DNA of 64,000 bases from a virus (IMGVR_UViG_3300028772_000011:1-64000); one strand, 5' to 3'. Shown: positions 46,838 through 55,351, counted from the stretch's first letter. Made by a program: numbers and translations. The notes: generated by a model from the sequence alone, not told the origin.

Positions 46838-47640
46838 TTAAGAATTTGTTTTAATAATAACTCTGGTATATTTTCATTAGTTGTACATATAGTATTCTTT
46901 TCATTATATATATTTTCAAACATTGGGGTTATCATCATATATTTTGTAAACTCAATTTTGTTTGTTACATATATTAAATCAACCTTATTATCTTTACATA
47001 GTTTATTCTTTTTAATATCTCTACCAACATTTTTTATAAATCCAGTTTTTCCACCAAAATGTTCCATATGTGATTCAAAATGTTGTTCTCCTTGGCACTC
47101 TATAGCTATTTTATAATCGGGTAAATAAAAATCTAAGGATTGTCGTCCAAGCCATCTAAATTTTTTCTGTTCAATATATTCAATTTTATTATCCGTTAAA
47201 ATTTTACCTATAAATACCTCTATTTTACTTTTTATTTTGCTACATTCTGGGCATCCGTGCTTCTCATTTGTATGCTTATTAGGCATTTGCCAGAATTCTC
47301 CGTGTATTGGACATATTATACATACAGGTAATTTGCTATGGGTATATTCAACTTTAGAATAATCATATTTATCTCCATGAACTAATATTGCATTTTCAAT
47401 AAATTTATCTCTGGTTAATCTAATTGTGTTACCTCTTCTTTCGTTATAACACATTTGACAATCATTTATTTCGTTTTTACAAACTAACCAATTTGGTTTT
47501 GACTCCCAAGTATAATTGTGTATTGTACATTTAGCTGTTATGTATTTTTTATTTCCATTATATTGAGAAAGTACTACCAAATGCGGCTTTATTATTTTAA
47601 GTTGTTCAACAAATTGTTCATGTGTAATTTTTGGCGGCAT
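46834..47640 (-). CDS. Zinc-ribbon / Vsr-like endonuclease, 2-repeat member (homing candidate)
   Basis: This 268-residue protein has one degenerate and one good copy of a repeat: FIENAILVHGDKYDYSKVEY, then CPIHGEFWQMP and GCPECSK, a C..H..C-x-x-C zinc-ribbon pattern. A restriction-endonuclease-like domain follows: LDFYLPDYKIAIECQGEQHF (about 167-186, D...E-x-Q pattern) with a DIKKNKLCKDNKVDLIYVT tail, similar to Vsr-type homing nucleases. It is inserted between gp21 and the head cluster. Two larger paralogues lie at 57170 and 60793. Role as a free-standing homing nuclease is inference. Confidence 0.78.
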   Translation of the reverse strand: MPPKITHEQFVEQLKIIKPHLVVLSQYNGNKKYITAKCTIHNYTWESKPNWLVCKNEINDCQMCYNERRGNTIRLTRDKFIENAILVHGDKYDYSKVEYTHSKLPVCIICPIHGEFWQMPNKHTNEKHGCPECSKIKSKIEVFIGKILTDNKIEYIEQKKFRWLGRQSLDFYLPDYKIAIECQGEQHFESHMEHFGGKTGFIKNVGRDIKKNKLCKDNKVDLIYVTNKIEFTKYMMITPMFENIYNEKNTICTTNENIPELLLKQILK

Positions 47641-47675
47641 TAATTTAAATTTAAACTTTTATTTAGTAATATCAT

Positions 47676-48398
47676 TTATAAAATACTTTTAGTTCCAAGA
47701 AAATAATTTAAACCCTCCAATATTTTTCCTTTATTATTTTGTTTTGATTCTACGTATTGTTTTAAATCATCCTGATTATCAGCCAAATATGCACCTGGGG
47801 TCGATGGCGAACAAACAAAATCCCAACAGGTTATTTCAAAATCATCCTGTACAATATATTTACCAGTGAACTTATCTTGTTCCACTGAACCAAGGCCTCT
47901 TGAAGAAATACCAAGTTTCCACCCAAGTCTTAAATAATTAGCAATTTGATCACCTTTGCAGGAAATAATTCCATAGTTAATAAATCCTGGTGATAATATT
48001 AATTCAAGCTCACCAAATAATGTTTTATTTTCCCACCATAACTTATTGATACCGAATGCTAAACGGTCAAGATCTAAATTTATAGATTCTGGATGATTTG
48101 ATTCGCCATACGACATCCTTTCATCAATCATTTTTTGATAAAGTTCAACTTGCTTCATTAATACGGATTTCGGATATATCCTTCCGTTAGCATTTTCACA
48201 ATTATACTTCTGTAGAATTGCATATACTTTCAATCTATCAACGATTTTAACTCCAGGTTCTTTACTACCAATCTTATTCAATTCAGTCCTTGCGTCCGAA
48301 TTTCTTTCATCTCCTAAGTCGATGAAACCCCCATCTCTCTCGATTAAAATCCCGTATCCTTGATTGTTTTTCTTTATTTCGAATAGTTCTGAAGCCAT
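47676..48398 (-). CDS. Prohead core protease (T4 gp21-like)
   Basis: This 240-residue serine protease matures the T4-type prohead by cutting after Glu in [L/I]-x-E motifs. Family blocks are plain: NGRIYPKSVL (71-80), RMSYGESNHPES with catalytic-type H102, LDRLAFGINKLWWE, GELELILSPG, and KLGISSRGLGS with Ser165/166, then DDFEITCWDFVCSPSTPGAYL. It begins the minus-strand head cluster. Several neighbours carry matching cleavage motifs. The start is 17 bases downstream of a TATTTATA-type box. Confidence 0.93.
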   Translation of the reverse strand: MASELFEIKKNNQGYGILIERDGGFIDLGDERNSDARTELNKIGSKEPGVKIVDRLKVYAILQKYNCENANGRIYPKSVLMKQVELYQKMIDERMSYGESNHPESINLDLDRLAFGINKLWWENKTLFGELELILSPGFINYGIISCKGDQIANYLRLGWKLGISSRGLGSVEQDKFTGKYIVQDDFEITCWDFVCSPSTPGAYLADNQDDLKQYVESKQNNKGKILEGLNYFLGTKSIL

Positions 48399-48412
48399 TT
48401 TAACTTATTTTT

Positions 48413-48424
48413 CATATAAATAGA
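48413..48424 (-). promoter_or_regulatory. Candidate late promoter of the protease-capsid cluster
   Basis: On the minus strand TCTATTTATATGAAAAATAAG leads to the start at 48398; the core is the complement of 48415-48422. Confidence 0.42.
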
Positions 48425-48473
48425 TTTAATTTGATAAATAACTGTATTTTTTAAAAATAATTTACTTAAGTAC

Positions 48474-48504
48474 TTGTTTTTTTAATATATTTTTAGTATA
48501 TTTG
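48474..48504 (+). promoter_or_regulatory. Early promoter, Bacteroidetes type
   Basis: TTG (48474-48476), exactly 20 bases, TATATTTG (48497-48504). A TTG inside the -7 box (48502) is a false start for the gene it drives. Confidence 0.8.
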
Positions 48505-48519
48505 TATAAAATATTAGGG

Positions 48520-48978
48520 ATGGTTGAGATTAAAAACACTAAAACAAAAAGAAATTCTCGCGAAATCAAATTAGACTTAGAATCAGATAATTTCAAAGGA
48601 ATTTTTGGGTCTACAAATAAATATGAACCGAATGTTATTTACATAAAATTAACTACTTGGATGAACCACACGGAACCGATATATAATTATCCGTCGAATA
48701 TGGAACAACTAAATAAAAAAATAAAAATAAAATTTGGGGAATACGTTAAAGATACAAATTCATTTGTTAGTAAGGTATTTTATAATTTAGATACAAAAAC
48801 CGTATTAGTAAAAGAAGACGATTGTTTTCATGGGTCATTTGAATTTACAATAAAACAAGTTGAACCAACCGAAGTAGATATGGAAAAAATAAAACCAGTT
48901 ATTGAAAAACTTTGTAATAAAATTATTAACTCAATGGAAATATCGTCTAATTTCAGTTTTAGATTGACAAAAAAATAG
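48520..48978 (+). CDS. Unknown early protein
   Basis: This is a 152-residue protein of mixed alpha/beta type with a basic N-terminus (MVEIKNTKTKRNSREIKLDL). I chose ATG 48520 because the upstream TTG lies inside the promoter -7 box and could not be transcribed as an initiator. It is a solitary plus-strand gene between two minus-strand clusters, with its own promoter and terminator, which is typical of an early host-takeover or regulatory gene. Function is not recognised. Confidence 0.75.
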   Translation: MVEIKNTKTKRNSREIKLDLESDNFKGIFGSTNKYEPNVIYIKLTTWMNHTEPIYNYPSNMEQLNKKIKIKFGEYVKDTNSFVSKVFYNLDTKTVLVKEDDCFHGSFEFTIKQVEPTEVDMEKIKPVIEKLCNKIINSMEISSNFSFRLTKK

Positions 48979-49003
48979 CAACCGTATTTATTTGATTGCT
49001 ATT
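48974..49003. terminator. Bidirectional intrinsic terminator
   Basis: AATAGCAA / TTGCTATT with a 14-base loop, between the convergent genes ending at 48978 and 49014. Confidence 0.65.
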
Positions 49004-49013
49004 ATTTATTTAT

Positions 49014-51284
49014 TTATACTATTTCAAGAAATGAACCATCTGGTACAACCGCGGATACACTATCAAAATCTTCCCATATATTAGTATAATAATATCCTTG
49101 TTTTGCATTACCTTGTTTTAATTTACGACCCATCATTTCATTGGCCATTTCATCGCTACAAGGATCTTCGTATGTATTTGACATATCACCGATTATAACA
49201 ACCTGAAAAATAGTTGGAACTGAATCAAATGGGATTAAATCTTTACTTGAAAAATAAACAGCTCTTTTCTTTCTTTGTTCTGGGTAATAATCATCATCTG
49301 GAACATCTTCTGTTGCATTAAAATTCATTATTGGGTCATACCCTATTATGTAATTCTTCCTTTCAAGTGTTTTTTTTCCAGCTAATAATGTTTTACCATA
49401 TTCTCTTTTTCCATCCCATTCACCGACAGCTGGAACACCAATTTTTGCTTGTAATGCTTGTGTTGCAGCCATTTTTGTACCTATATGTATTCCACTTTTT
49501 CCGTTTAAAGATCTATCAGTAGTTCCGTGGTAAAACAAAGGGTGTCCATCTTTTAGTATAAGTTGTTCACGTAAGAAGTTTTTTTTTACTATATTTGATG
49601 TTTCTTCATTAATCACTAAACCTCTATCATCCAATTCTACAATATATAATTCATTTTCTTTTGCTAATGTTAATATATGATTTAATAATTTTTGTTTTGA
49701 ATCATCAAATATACCATTCTCTGGAGATGGACCATAACACAATTTAAATTCGTGATTATTTAAAGGGGTTGATCCATTAACTTTATAAATATTTGGAAAC
49801 CATTTAATAATATCTTTTTGTTTTTCCTTATCAAAATCAACTGATTGAGTACTAAAATTGATTTTATATATATTACCACCATATATTAAACTACCATTTC
49901 TCCAGTCAACCAATTTAGAATTGATATTATTTTCTCTAATATTCCATTTTGCCTGACCATTTTTAATCATATCCTTATGATTCAAGCTTTCCTTATCACC
50001 GAATGCTGGCATATCAAACGCAATATCACCAATATTTCCCAAGGCGACTGCTTCATCGTTAATGATTCCACCAAGTTCATCGATTGAAAAATAACCATCT
50101 CTATCAACACCTAAATTGAAATCCTCAGCCTCAAAATATTCATCATCTTTATTATTATTATTATTTCCACCATTTAGCATACTATCAATAGAAGAAAAAT
50201 CATTTTCTCTTTCAATTTGACGCTCTAAGCGATCTATAAACGACTTACCTTTTCTGGTACCAGCGAAAATTTCTTTTACTCTAACATTAAATTCATTTAC
50301 TTCCAACGATATTAATTCAACGAATATTTCAGGTATCAGTTTTTTATTCTTAACACCATTAATAATTAAATCATATAATCCAACACCAAATCTTTTATCC
50401 CAGTTTTCAGCCAATAAAAAATCGGCCTTACCAATTACATATTCTGCATCTCGTATATTTTTTGGTAGTCCGTGAGAAGACATTAATTCCATCACACCTT
50501 TAATAGTTTCAAACACGAGTACTGGAAATATGATTGCCTCTGATACTATAGATGGTTCGGTAGATGACAAATTAACTGAAACATACCCACCAAGGTTATT
50601 AGTTTCTGGTTTAATTTCCTTTACAAACGTTAGGTAATCATTTAACGCAATGATATTATAATATAATTCTGGTAGTTTAGGATTAAGTTCATAAATCTTG
50701 TTTAAAATAGTTGAGTAATCAGATGACAATCTCACAGACGCCCCTTGTATCAATGAATCTATTATTCGACGTTTATATATTTCTTTTCCCAAATCATCCA
50801 TTTCAGAAACCTCACCAAAATCCGTATCATCCAAAATAAGTGGTTCCAAATTCTGTTCCTTATCAGGTGTGATTATATCCTTTAAAGAACACTCAATATC
50901 CAATTCACCAGGTTCTAAATTAAATTGTTCACAAACATATTCATAACATATTTTTTCAAGATCTTCACGTATGTTAATTTCAATTGATTTTGCTTTTGAT
51001 ATATATTCCGTTAACTTAGTAATTAAATAATTTTTATCATATTGTTCTAAGTCGTTTATTTTACCAACAGCTCTACCAACTTCATTAAACCGTTTTAAAA
51101 GTAGTTTATATTCAAACGAACTCTCATCTCCTGGTGGGAAAGTAGGGTGATCACCTAACGAAGTCTTATGCTGTTTTATCGAATTACTTATGAATTTAGG
51201 TAAAGTAAGTTTATCCAACTGTTTTTCTTCAATTAGCTTCATTCTTAGTTCTTTCAATTGTGATTCCGTTATTAAAATATTCAT
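49014..51284 (-). CDS. Large virion candidate with possible ADP-ribosyltransferase-like C-terminal domain
   Basis: This 756-residue protein starts with the targeting-like helix MNILITESQLKELRMKLIEE. A helical body follows, with an acidic Asn-rich linker near 370-385. The C-terminal part (about 580-700) has FYHGTTDRS, then GIHIGT and a Gly/Arg/Tyr segment (EWDGKREYGKTLL). A Y-H-G-T strand followed by an I-x-x-G-T strand is reminiscent of PARP/ART folds, which some phages inject (T4 Alt). I cannot see a certain E-x-E, so the enzymatic claim is tentative. It overlaps no neighbour and leads a unit with the HExxH protein. Confidence 0.7.
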   Translation of the reverse strand: MNILITESQLKELRMKLIEEKQLDKLTLPKFISNSIKQHKTSLGDHPTFPPGDESSFEYKLLLKRFNEVGRAVGKINDLEQYDKNYLITKLTEYISKAKSIEINIREDLEKICYEYVCEQFNLEPGELDIECSLKDIITPDKEQNLEPLILDDTDFGEVSEMDDLGKEIYKRRIIDSLIQGASVRLSSDYSTILNKIYELNPKLPELYYNIIALNDYLTFVKEIKPETNNLGGYVSVNLSSTEPSIVSEAIIFPVLVFETIKGVMELMSSHGLPKNIRDAEYVIGKADFLLAENWDKRFGVGLYDLIINGVKNKKLIPEIFVELISLEVNEFNVRVKEIFAGTRKGKSFIDRLERQIERENDFSSIDSMLNGGNNNNNKDDEYFEAEDFNLGVDRDGYFSIDELGGIINDEAVALGNIGDIAFDMPAFGDKESLNHKDMIKNGQAKWNIRENNINSKLVDWRNGSLIYGGNIYKINFSTQSVDFDKEKQKDIIKWFPNIYKVNGSTPLNNHEFKLCYGPSPENGIFDDSKQKLLNHILTLAKENELYIVELDDRGLVINEETSNIVKKNFLREQLILKDGHPLFYHGTTDRSLNGKSGIHIGTKMAATQALQAKIGVPAVGEWDGKREYGKTLLAGKKTLERKNYIIGYDPIMNFNATEDVPDDDYYPEQRKKRAVYFSSKDLIPFDSVPTIFQVVIIGDMSNTYEDPCSDEMANEMMGRKLKQGNAKQGYYYTNIWEDFDSVSAVVPDGSFLEIV

Positions 51285-51286
51285 AA

Positions 51287-52576
51287 TTATTTTTTTGTTA
51301 ACATTTCAATCAATTCATTTTTTGTAAATGATTTCCTATCATATTTTTTATTGTTCTTATGCGCTTTATCTTTTGATTTGAAACCAGGTCCTTTATCATC
51401 CATCTCCATCTCCCTATCAGCCTTTTTAATTGCCTTTACATAATCACCATTCTTATCGCGAACAGCTTTTGCTTCGACCATCATACCAATAATTTGATTC
51501 TTTGTCACAATTATTTTTGATTCATTTGTATTACCAATTTCAATCTTATCAGTGTCTTTATTATATAATGTTGAATCATTTTGCAATTTAGCCGTCTTTG
51601 CTTGTAATTGAGGATCATTAGCATCTAATTCATAGGTTGATTCTTCAATTGGTTGTTCTTTAATCCTGTGTTTTGGGTTTATTTGGTCCGTATATATAAA
51701 AGGTTCATTATCTTCTTTAATTAATGTATTTGCTATTTTTTGAAGCATCTCTGTTAATTCTCCTTTAGTCAATTTCATTGTGTTTTCTTTTACTTTGTTG
51801 TTATTATTTTTTTCATCCCAAAACTTATATAATGCTTTTTGTAATCTATTTTTAACGTTATCCGATAAAAGATTGTACCCACTAAATGTTTGTTTAAAAG
51901 TTTTTAATATCTGGTCAAAACTTCCACCCATATATCTTTTTGTTGCGAATTCAGAAAATCTTGCCCAATATTCGTGTGGCAAGGTTAAATATATTTGACG
52001 TGTTTTATCATCCATCACCGCACCTGGACTAAGAGGCTTATAATTTAAATTTTTATAGTAGTTTTTTGATTTTTTGTCATTTGCATAATTACCATTACTT
52101 CTAAAATCATCATAAGCGTGTTGTAGTTCATGTATCAAGATATTACGAATAGCCGACCCAAGTGAAATTCGCAATAATTGAGCTGCTTTTTCTACCGACC
52201 AGTCAGTTTTTAATTTATAAAATTCAACACCATAACCTATTTCAGCAACAAATTCATTAAAATTTTCAATTTTTAACCATATTTCCCCACCGCTTTTCTT
52301 ACCGTTTGGTATAAATACACCTGAAGAACTAAAATTATTTATGAAACGTATATTAATATCAGTTTTATCAATAAAATCTTTTAATAATGGATATATTGAT
52401 TTATCATAGATTATATCACATAAAAACCCATATTCAAAATTAAAATATTCCTCAGAATCCAAACCGTTTATTATTCTTTTAATAAAATCCGTATTCTTAT
52501 CTGCGAAAAATTGAACTATCTGAATGGATAATTTTTCTATCTCAGTTATTTCAGCGTATCCTTCTTTTAATTCCAT
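51287..52576 (-). CDS. Zinc metallopeptidase-like virion candidate (HELQH)
   Basis: This 429-residue protein has ILIHELQHAYDD with H149, E150 and H153, the HExxH of zinc peptidases, and a downstream LPHEYWARFSEF that could supply the third ligand. The C-terminal half (about 265-429) carries three targeting-like helices, MKLTKGELTEMLQ, IIVTKNQIIGMMVEA and SFTKNELIEMLTKK, plus [L/I/M]-x-E sites. A prohead-packed, possibly injected peptidase acting on host proteins or cell wall is a reasonable hypothesis. It starts 3 bases beyond the stop of the previous gene in the minus-strand order. Confidence 0.75.
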   Translation of the reverse strand: MELKEGYAEITEIEKLSIQIVQFFADKNTDFIKRIINGLDSEEYFNFEYGFLCDIIYDKSIYPLLKDFIDKTDINIRFINNFSSSGVFIPNGKKSGGEIWLKIENFNEFVAEIGYGVEFYKLKTDWSVEKAAQLLRISLGSAIRNILIHELQHAYDDFRSNGNYANDKKSKNYYKNLNYKPLSPGAVMDDKTRQIYLTLPHEYWARFSEFATKRYMGGSFDQILKTFKQTFSGYNLLSDNVKNRLQKALYKFWDEKNNNNKVKENTMKLTKGELTEMLQKIANTLIKEDNEPFIYTDQINPKHRIKEQPIEESTYELDANDPQLQAKTAKLQNDSTLYNKDTDKIEIGNTNESKIIVTKNQIIGMMVEAKAVRDKNGDYVKAIKKADREMEMDDKGPGFKSKDKAHKNNKKYDRKSFTKNELIEMLTKK

Positions 52577-53319
52577 TTTTTACCTGTTTTAATATCAGAT
52601 ATTACACTAGGTCCAACCCCATACAACACAGCGATATCTTTTTGCTTCATCGTATGTGATTTTAATAGTTCCTTTATTTCCATTACTATTTCAGGTTTTA
52701 ATTTAAAATGAAAGTTTCCAGAACTAAAATTCTTTTTTGAATTTATTTTATGAGTAACCCACTCAAGATTTTCCACTCTATTATCTGTTTTAACATTGTT
52801 AATATGATTAACTTCGCAACCTTTTTTATATTCACAAAATGCCATTGCAACTAATCTATGTACACGAAGCGTTTTTCTGACTCCCTTATCATTATTTAAT
52901 GCAATGAAACAATATTTATCACTCGATAGATTTTGTTTTAAAATAAATGAATCTACTTTCTTTATTCTACCTAAATTAGAAACAAGGTATTTTTTAAAAC
53001 CAATTATTTCTTTCCATTCCTCATCTTTTAAATCTTTAATTTCAATGTTTTTATAAATTTGCCTTGCTGAATTACGATAATCTTGTTCAATTCTCGCTTG
53101 TTTTATATCCTCATATTCAACATTAATCTCCATAATAGGAATAAATCCATCAATATTAACATTAATTACATCACCATAGTATTTAATGGTTTCAATATAT
53201 GGCTGAGTAAATTGGTAATTAATAAATATAAAATTATCTCCGTTCCATTGTGCAACTCTTGTATTTCTACATGTTCCAGTATAATAAAATCCTTTTTTTA
53301 ATTCACTTTTTAGTATCAA
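52567..53319 (-). CDS. HNH homing endonuclease fused to a small phage domain
   Basis: The N-terminal 80 residues (KKGFYYTGTCRNTRVAQWNG, then a DGFIPIMEI strand) look like a separate small phage protein. Next comes a NUMOD4-like segment (EEWKEIIGFKKYLVSNLGRIKK), an HNH core (RVHRLVAMAFCEYKKGCEVNHINNVKTDNR with the H-N-H residues), ENLEWVTHKIN, and a C-terminal helix-turn-helix (MKQKDIAVLYGVGPSVISDIKTG). I prefer the TTG at 53319: it follows a TATTTATA-type box (53331-53338). The longer frame to 53391 would run back into the upstream gene. A fusion or capture event is likely. Confidence 0.78.
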   Translation of the reverse strand: MILKSELKKGFYYTGTCRNTRVAQWNGDNFIFINYQFTQPYIETIKYYGDVINVNIDGFIPIMEINVEYEDIKQARIEQDYRNSARQIYKNIEIKDLKDEEWKEIIGFKKYLVSNLGRIKKVDSFILKQNLSSDKYCFIALNNDKGVRKTLRVHRLVAMAFCEYKKGCEVNHINNVKTDNRVENLEWVTHKINSKKNFSSGNFHFKLKPEIVMEIKELLKSHTMKQKDIAVLYGVGPSVISDIKTGKKWN

Positions 53320-53330
53320 AATATGTAGGT

Positions 53331-53338
53331 TATAAATA
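53331..53338 (-). promoter_or_regulatory. Candidate late-type box before the HNH gene
   Basis: TATTTATA on the minus strand, 12 bases upstream of the preferred TTG start at 53319. Confidence 0.3.
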
Positions 53339-53356
53339 TATTTATTTTTATTAAAT

Positions 53357-53773
53357 TTAGAATACAAAATCTTTCGAATCAGTTCCTTCAAATACCATAT
53401 TTCTTTTTGCTAAAGTGATTTCTATTTCAGAAATAACCAAACCAAATGGAAACACTATTCTACCTTCCTCTGGATAACTTTCATACCCATCAATATTTTC
53501 CCACAGCAAACTGAGTATTAAATCCTTACAATCCATAAAACTGTGGCTGCTAGAATCTTTTGCTAAATCAAACTTTATTTTTGTTTTAAGTATTTTAATA
53601 GTATCATATACACTTTTTTCTGGAACTCCTAAATTACATATACTTGCAGGTTTCGTATCAGCATCGGTAATCCAAAAATATTCTGGGTCATCCGTAAAAT
53701 AAAATTCATAGGTATAATTGTCTTCGGAATTTTTGCCTAATTTATTAACGTATACTAATTTCTGGTCACTCAT
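53357..53773 (-). CDS. Unknown protein
   Basis: This 138-residue protein of mixed alpha/beta type has a beta-hairpin region (YTYEFYFTDDPEYFWITDADTK) and a helical C-terminus. No Cys cluster or catalytic motif is seen. It stands between a small virion candidate (53780, 6-base gap) and the HNH gene. No family is recognised. Confidence 0.68.
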   Translation of the reverse strand: MSDQKLVYVNKLGKNSEDNYTYEFYFTDDPEYFWITDADTKPASICNLGVPEKSVYDTIKILKTKIKFDLAKDSSSHSFMDCKDLILSLLWENIDGYESYPEEGRIVFPFGLVISEIEITLAKRNMVFEGTDSKDFVF

Positions 53774-53779
53774 AATTTT

Positions 53780-54070
53780 TTACATCATTGGTCTTATTTG
53801 ATCTTTTTCACTTGCTTTAATCGTGTTAATAATTTCATATCTAACTATGTTATTAAACTCTTTATCCAGCCTTTGTTTAATGAAGCTATCCATATTTTTA
53901 GCCGCATCATTCTCATCTTTAAACACAAGTGAAAACGATAAATCACATTCATCAAAACCAGCAAATAACACCCTAGTATGGATTTTATATGTAACCATTG
54001 ACCAAGGGTCTGTGTATTCTAATATAACTTTTTTAATTACATTTTTTAGGTTGCTTTCGTTTAAAACCAT
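53780..54070 (-). CDS. Small virion candidate with targeting-like helix
   Basis: This 96-residue protein starts MVLNESNLKNVIKKVILEY, the N-terminal helix pattern shared by other virion candidates here, with I-L-E as a possible protease site. The rest is an alpha/beta domain (VLFAGFDECDLSFSLVFKDE). It is the first gene of the minus-strand unit, behind a TATTTATA-type box, divergent from the primase. Confidence 0.68.
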   Translation of the reverse strand: MVLNESNLKNVIKKVILEYTDPWSMVTYKIHTRVLFAGFDECDLSFSLVFKDENDAAKNMDSFIKQRLDKEFNNIVRYEIINTIKASEKDQIRPMM

Positions 54071-54089
54071 ATGATTGACATTTTATTTT

Positions 54090-54101
54090 AATATAAATAC
54101 T
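54090..54101 (-). promoter_or_regulatory. Candidate late promoter
   Basis: The minus strand reads GTATTTATATTAAAATAAAATG toward the start at 54070; the core is the complement of 54092-54099, the same phrase as at 45128-45135. Confidence 0.42.
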
Positions 54102-54130
54102 TCAAATAGACAAAAAAGTTAGTATTCAAC

Positions 54131-54161
54131 TTGTTTATTTCATATTTTAAACGTACATTTG
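54131..54161 (+). promoter_or_regulatory. Early promoter, Bacteroidetes type, for primase
   Basis: TTG (54131-54133), exactly 20 bases, TACATTTG (54154-54161), 27 bases before the primase start. Confidence 0.8.
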
Positions 54162-54188
54162 TGGAAACTAAATAAAAATTAAAAGAAA

Positions 54189-55211
54189 TTGCAAAGATTA
54201 ATTAACATATTATCTTCATTTTTAGGTGAACCAGACGATTCATCCAACACAAGCGGAGTTAATATTGGGTTTAATTGCCCTGTATGCGGGAATACTAACC
54301 ATAAGCTGATTGTCTCACCACGAATAAATGCGTATAAATGCTGGATTTGCTCAGAAACGAACCAAACCCACGGTCCAATTTCAAAATTAATTAAGGAATA
54401 TGGGACCCCTGAAATATTACAACAATATAAAAATGTAATAAAAGAAATAAAAGCCAGTCGCGAGTATGAGTTGGATTTATTTAGTGGTAATGGGATAGCT
54501 TTTAGTGAAGATGAGGATGATAAGATCAGGTTCGTGGATCATACGTATGATTTTCAATTTGGGGGGCTTAAACAAGAGGAAAATGCGTTAAACTATCTAC
54601 TTCAACGTGGGTTTGATGAAAATCAAATTAGAAAATATGGCTTAAAATATACTACTTACGATTGTAAGGATAAAAGATGGTGGAATAGAATTATAATTCC
54701 ATCATATAACAAATATAATGAACTTGATTATTACACTGGTCGAGATTACATTGGTAATTCTAAACAAAAATATTTAAATTGTGATTATGAAAGACGTGAT
54801 ATTATTTTTAACGAAAGTTTAATAAATTTTGATGGAGACATTTGTCTTTTAGAGGGGCCGCTTGATTCTACGAGTGTACCTAACTCAATTCCATTAATGG
54901 GTAAATCTTTAAATCCAGGTTGTTATCTTTTTGATTGTTTATTAAAATTTTCAACCGCTGATATAATCGTTTTTTTGGATAATGATGCAACTGAAGACTG
55001 TAAAAGTATATGTAGAAAATTATGTGATGCTGGATTAGGTGATAGACTAAAATTCGTACCAACAGAAGAATTAAGATTAAAGTTATATCCAATATATTTG
55101 AAAAAAGGGATTGATTTAAAGAAATTAGATCCAAGCAAACTTTTTGAACTGGGAGGTTATAAATCTATATGCTGGGCGTTACGCAACATCAAGAATTTCG
55201 AGTGTATTTAA
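54189..55211 (+). CDS. DNA primase (zinc finger plus TOPRIM)
   Basis: This 340-residue protein lays RNA primers for lagging-strand synthesis. A zinc finger with C-P-V-C (30-33) and C-W-I-C (51-54) is followed by the catalytic core. The TOPRIM domain has ICLLEGPLDS (about 218-227, acidic Glu) and IIVFLDNDAT (about 256-265, the D-x-D pair). The length is close to that of T4 gp61. The start appears to be TTG at 54189: there is no in-frame ATG before the zinc finger, and the promoter is just upstream. Host-type promoter control fits an early replication gene. A helicase is not seen in this window. Confidence 0.88.
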   Translation: MQRLINILSSFLGEPDDSSNTSGVNIGFNCPVCGNTNHKLIVSPRINAYKCWICSETNQTHGPISKLIKEYGTPEILQQYKNVIKEIKASREYELDLFSGNGIAFSEDEDDKIRFVDHTYDFQFGGLKQEENALNYLLQRGFDENQIRKYGLKYTTYDCKDKRWWNRIIIPSYNKYNELDYYTGRDYIGNSKQKYLNCDYERRDIIFNESLINFDGDICLLEGPLDSTSVPNSIPLMGKSLNPGCYLFDCLLKFSTADIIVFLDNDATEDCKSICRKLCDAGLGDRLKFVPTEELRLKLYPIYLKKGIDLKKLDPSKLFELGGYKSICWALRNIKNFECI

Positions 55212-55221
55212 TTTACATTAT

Positions 55222-55317
55222 ATCGGTAATTTTATGTTATCGGTAAAATAACCGATAAAAGCTATTTATCGGTAAAAAGACTTATAAACACCATTTATAA
55301 GCTAAAACGCTTATAAA
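55222..55317 (+). repeat. Clustered short repeats after the primase gene
   Basis: Three direct copies of ATCGGTAA (55222, 55239, 55269) occur with an inverted copy (about 55249-55256), forming TTATCGGT-AAAATA-ACCGATAA. CTTATAAA (55281 and 55310) follows with its inverse TTTATAAG (55294). No ORF runs through. Iterons for an origin, operators for a phage regulator, or an RNA structure in the primase 3' end are all possible. Confidence 0.6.
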
Positions 55318-55318
55318 A

Positions 55319-55349
55319 AATGCTGAGATTAATTTCCCAGCATTTTTTT
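55319..55349. terminator. Intrinsic terminator after the repeat cluster
   Basis: AATGCTG / CAGCATT with a 12-base inner loop, A run before and T run after. It serves the primase and the convergent gene ending at 55352. Confidence 0.78.
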
Positions 55350-55351
55350 GT

